Shown here: piece after piece, positions 6,209-7,854 of the stretch
Position numbering within the stretch: position 1 is the stretch's first letter
Layout of the letters: each line of letters starts with the position of its first letter
DNA from: Brevundimonas sp.
Lineage (GTDB): Bacteria > Pseudomonadota > Alphaproteobacteria > Caulobacterales > Caulobacteraceae
NCBI GenBank assembly: GCA_024711185.1
Contig: JANJTI010000135.1
Location: 1-7,854, forward strand
Reading direction: 5' to 3'
Length of the DNA stretch: 7,854 bases
Position numbers and translations under genes: made by a program
Notes under the pieces: model-generated
Database searches by the model: none
What the model was told of the DNA's origin: nothing
The model's input: the letters and a program-made list of their open reading frames with translations, nothing else

Positions 6209-6694
6209 TCACCGATCATAAAGGTAGACGTCTCCGCAGCCGCAGTCCGGCCCGTAGTCATGCGCGCTGCCCTGGCCCCGCCAGCCTCGTCGCGCCGAGG
6301 GGTGTCGGTCGTCCTGGTAGCCCCACTCGTCCCGGTAGCCCTGCCAGGGACGGCCGTCGCGATAGCCGTACCGCTCGTACCGGGCGCCGTATCCGTAGGG
6401 TCGCCCGTCTCCGTAGCGGCGTCCATGGTCGCGGCCGTAGCTGTAGCCGTAGCCGTAGCCGGGGGCCCGGTCCGGCACATGGACCCGCGGCCTTTCATGG
6501 TAGCCGTCGGCCCATCGGCCCGTCCCCGCATAGGCGCGGGTTTCCACCTCGGACAGGGGCGTGCCGCCGACCGGTCGGCCCCACGCATCGAGATACACCG
6601 GCTGCCCCCAGGAGGGCGCGAAGTTCTGGGCCGCGGCCGACCCGGCGAGGGAGATGGCGGCGAGCCCGGCGGCGAGGGCGAGCGGTTTGATCAT
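6209..6694 (-). CDS. Secreted Tyr/Gly/Arg-rich protein, family not recognised
   Basis: The product is 161 residues with a Sec signal peptide and probable cleavage after SAAA at residue 22 (then QNF). Residues 23-75 look like a small ordered part (SWGQPVYLDAWGRPVGGTP, then TGRWADGYHERPRVHVPD). From about 79 to 141 the chain is dominated by Tyr, Gly, Arg and Asp in short GY, RYG and YRDGRP units. The end carries DCGCGDVYLYDR (150-161), with the only two Cys of the protein. I do not recognise a family. The composition recalls periplasmic RcnB-like proteins, but the conserved C-terminal block of that family is absent. The start at 6694 is well supported: AGGAG lies eight bases upstream and the signal peptide begins there, although the frame stays open far upstream. 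It sits 53 bp downstream of the DUF1674 gene and 125 bp upstream of the next secreted-protein gene, all on the same strand. Confidence 0.82.
   Translation of the reverse strand: MIKPLALAAGLAAISLAGSAAAQNFAPSWGQPVYLDAWGRPVGGTPLSEVETRAYAGTGRWADGYHERPRVHVPDRAPGYGYGYSYGRDHGRRYGDGRPYGYGARYERYGYRDGRPWQGYRDEWGYQDDRHPSARRGWRGQGSAHDYGPDCGCGDVYLYDR
6437..6460 (-). repeat. Six-base tandem repeat coding Gly-Tyr
   Basis: One GTAGCT and three perfect GTAGCC units lie in tandem. On the minus strand they encode the Gly-Tyr/Ser-Tyr run of the second secreted protein (about residues 79-86). Degenerate copies of the same unit are scattered over the following 80 bases. Confidence 0.7.
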
Positions 6695-6747
6695 CGACGG
6701 AGCTCCTGCGGGGACAGGGTTAACGTCGTTCGGCGGCCTTTGTTCGC

Positions 6748-6984
6748 CTAGAAGTCGACGGCGAGCCCCTTCTTCTCCCAGTCGCCGTAGCGCGTCGGCT
6801 CCGGACCGCGCGGACCGCCGTGCTCGACCGCCATGGGCGCATCGCGCGCCGCCTGCCGACGCGCCGCAGCTTCCAGCAGGGCGCGGCGGGCGGCTTCGGA
6901 CAGGGGCCGCTCGGGCGTTGCGTGCGGCACGTCCGCGTTGAAAGTCGGAGCGGGCGGTTCTTCGGGGGTGGGATGATCGGTCAC
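6748..6984 (-). CDS. DUF1674 / SDHAF4-like small protein, GTG start
   Basis: The product is 78 residues. The C-terminal block GPEPTRYGDWEKKGLAVDF (60-78) is the signature of the DUF1674 family, whose eukaryotic member SDHAF4 binds flavinylated SdhA and helps assemble succinate dehydrogenase. An equivalent role in bacteria is plausible but not shown by this sequence. The N-terminal part is Pro/Glu-rich and probably disordered, and 27-48 is an Ala/Arg-rich helix. The start is GTG at 6984, chosen because GGAGG lies five bases upstream and the protein then has the short family length. An ATG at 7128 in the same open frame would add 48 residues, overlap the start of htpX and lack a family match, so it is rejected. 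The gene is divergent from htpX, with 85 bp between the two starts. No succinate dehydrogenase gene is in the window. Confidence 0.9.
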   Translation of the reverse strand: MTDHPTPEEPPAPTFNADVPHATPERPLSEAARRALLEAAARRQAARDAPMAVEHGGPRGPEPTRYGDWEKKGLAVDF

Positions 6985-7009
6985 AGCGTCCTCCGCTTGA
7001 GCCGCAGCG

Positions 7010-7022
7010 TTGTGATCCACAA
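7010..7022. promoter_or_regulatory. Small inverted repeat in the DUF1674-htpX divergent promoter region
   Basis: TTGTG and CACAA form perfect 5-base arms around ATC, in the 85-bp gap between two divergent starts. It is AT-richer than its surroundings and lies 48 bp before the htpX ATG and 26 bp before the DUF1674 GTG, a reasonable operator position. On the plus strand a CTTGAG at 6996-7001 could be a -35 element for htpX, but I see no convincing -10. The repeat is short enough to be chance. Confidence 0.25.
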
Positions 7023-7069
7023 ATTGGGCGTCCGCCAGCCCGGCGCCAGCGCCTTTGACCCGAGCGACG

Positions 7070-7854
7070 ATGAACCACCTGAAGACCTTCGCCCTTCTCG
7101 CCGTCCTGACCGCCCTGTTCATGGGCATCGGCTACATGATCGGCGGAACCACGGGGATGCTGATCGCCCTGCTGTTCGCGGGCGGCATGAACCTGTTCAG
7201 CTACTGGAACGCCGACAAGATCGTGCTGCGCATGTACCGCGCCCAGCCGGTCGACGAGAACCATCCCAATGGCGCGGTCCGCACCTACGTCGCCGATGTG
7301 CTGCAGATGGCCCGCGACGCCGGGCTGCCACGGCCGAAGATCGCCATCATTCCCAACGACCAGCCGAACGCGTTCGCCACCGGCCGCAATCCGGAGAACG
7401 CCGCCGTCTGCGCCACCACCGGCCTGCTGGACATGCTGACGCGTGAGGAGGTTCGCGGGGTGATGGCCCACGAACTTGCCCACGTGAAGAATCGCGACAC
7501 CCTGACCATGACGGTGACGGCGACCATCGCCGGCGCCATCGCCGCCCTCGCCAACTTCGCCCTGTTCTTCGGCGGCGGCGACGACCGGGAGCGGCCGGGC
7601 GGGCTGATCGGAACGCTCGCGCTGATGATCCTCGCCCCCATGGCCGCGGGCCTGGTGCAGATGGCGATCAGCCGCACGCGCGAGTATGACGCCGACCGGG
7701 TCGGGGCCGAGATCGCGCGCGATCCGCAGGCGCTCGCCTCGGCCCTGCAGAAGATCGAGGCCTATGCGAAGCGGATCCACAACCCGACCGCCGAGCGCAA
7801 TCCGGCCTCGGGGCAGCTGTTCATCATCAATCCGCTGGCAGGGCGCGGCGCCGA
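7070..7854 (+). CDS. htpX: HtpX membrane zinc metalloprotease, 3' end cut by the window
   Basis: HtpX is an inner-membrane M48-family protease that degrades damaged or misassembled membrane proteins, overlapping with FtsH in E. coli. The window holds 261 residues in frame to the edge. Two N-terminal membrane segments (about 4-23 and 27-46) precede the catalytic domain. The zinc site HELAH has H134, E135 and H138 inside [18 protein letters not shown], and the third ligand is E205 in [12 protein letters not shown]. Two further hydrophobic segments lie between them, at about 147-167 and 179-200. Family members are usually about 285-320 residues, so some 30-60 residues are missing. The ATG at 7070 fits the family N-terminus (MNHLKTF), though its ribosome site is weak (GAG six bases upstream). 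It is divergent from the DUF1674 gene. Heat or envelope-stress control is known for the family in enterobacteria but cannot be established here. Confidence 0.95.
   Translation, partial: MNHLKTFALLAVLTALFMGIGYMIGGTTGMLIALLFAGGMNLFSYWNADKIVLRMYRAQPVDENHPNGAVRTYVADVLQMARDAGLPRPKIAIIPNDQPNAFATGRNPENAAVCATTGLLDMLTREEVRGVMAHELAHVKNRDTLTMTVTATIAGAIAALANFALFFGGGDDRERPGGLIGTLALMILAPMAAGLVQMAISRTREYDADRVGAEIARDPQALASALQKIEAYAKRIHNPTAERNPASGQLFIINPLAGRGA

Noticed and set aside
6164..6546. The short phrase GGCGCGGGTTT occurring both near 6164 and near 6534.
   Set aside because: It is a short GC-rich match with no shared flanks, so it is probably chance.
6985..7128. ATG-initiated 126-residue version of the DUF1674 protein.
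   Set aside because: The added 48 residues overlap htpX and do not fit the family, whereas the GTG at 6984 has GGAGG at ideal spacing.
6695..7780. Upstream extension of the second secreted protein to a 523-residue minus-strand product.
   Set aside because: The extra part runs antisense through htpX and over DUF1674; the internal ATG at 6694 has a strong ribosome site and begins a clear signal peptide.

Overview
The window is very GC-rich DNA, roughly 70% by eye, with strong GC codon bias and tightly packed genes. Protein sequences and gene content suggest an alphaproteobacterium, most likely of the Caulobacter/Brevundimonas group. That assignment is inferred from protein style and from neighbours such as DUF1674 beside HtpX; no marker gene proves it. 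Long open frames run opposite most real genes, as expected at this GC content, and are ignored.

Layout. Positions 1-1155 (minus) hold most of a dihydrolipoamide dehydrogenase gene, cut at its 3' end by the window edge. Upstream of it on the same strand are an unrecognised small membrane protein (1245-1730), a membrane-anchored PAS sensor histidine kinase without a receiver domain (1794-3584), and a MarC-family membrane protein (3796-4494). Divergent from MarC is pyrF (4581-5306, plus), orotidine-5'-phosphate decarboxylase. It converges, with a 3-bp gap, on a secreted low-complexity Cys/Tyr/Gly/Pro-rich protein (5310-6083, minus). Upstream on the minus strand lie a second secreted Tyr/Gly-rich protein (6209-6694) and a short DUF1674/SDHAF4-like protein with a GTG start (6748-6984). 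Divergent from the last is htpX (7070 to the window end, plus), truncated at its 3' end.

Function. Most genes are conserved housekeeping or envelope genes: E3 of the 2-oxoacid dehydrogenases, pyrimidine synthesis, a succinate dehydrogenase assembly-type factor and a membrane quality-control protease. The least ordinary part is 5310-6694, where two adjacent genes encode exported, repeat-rich proteins with no family I recognise. I see no CRISPR array, transposase, tRNA, rRNA, phage gene or recognisable defence system. Every intergenic stretch is shorter than about 215 bp. Candidate regulatory structures are a 9-bp-stem hairpin before lpdA, a compound inverted repeat between MarC and the kinase, and a small inverted repeat between DUF1674 and htpX.
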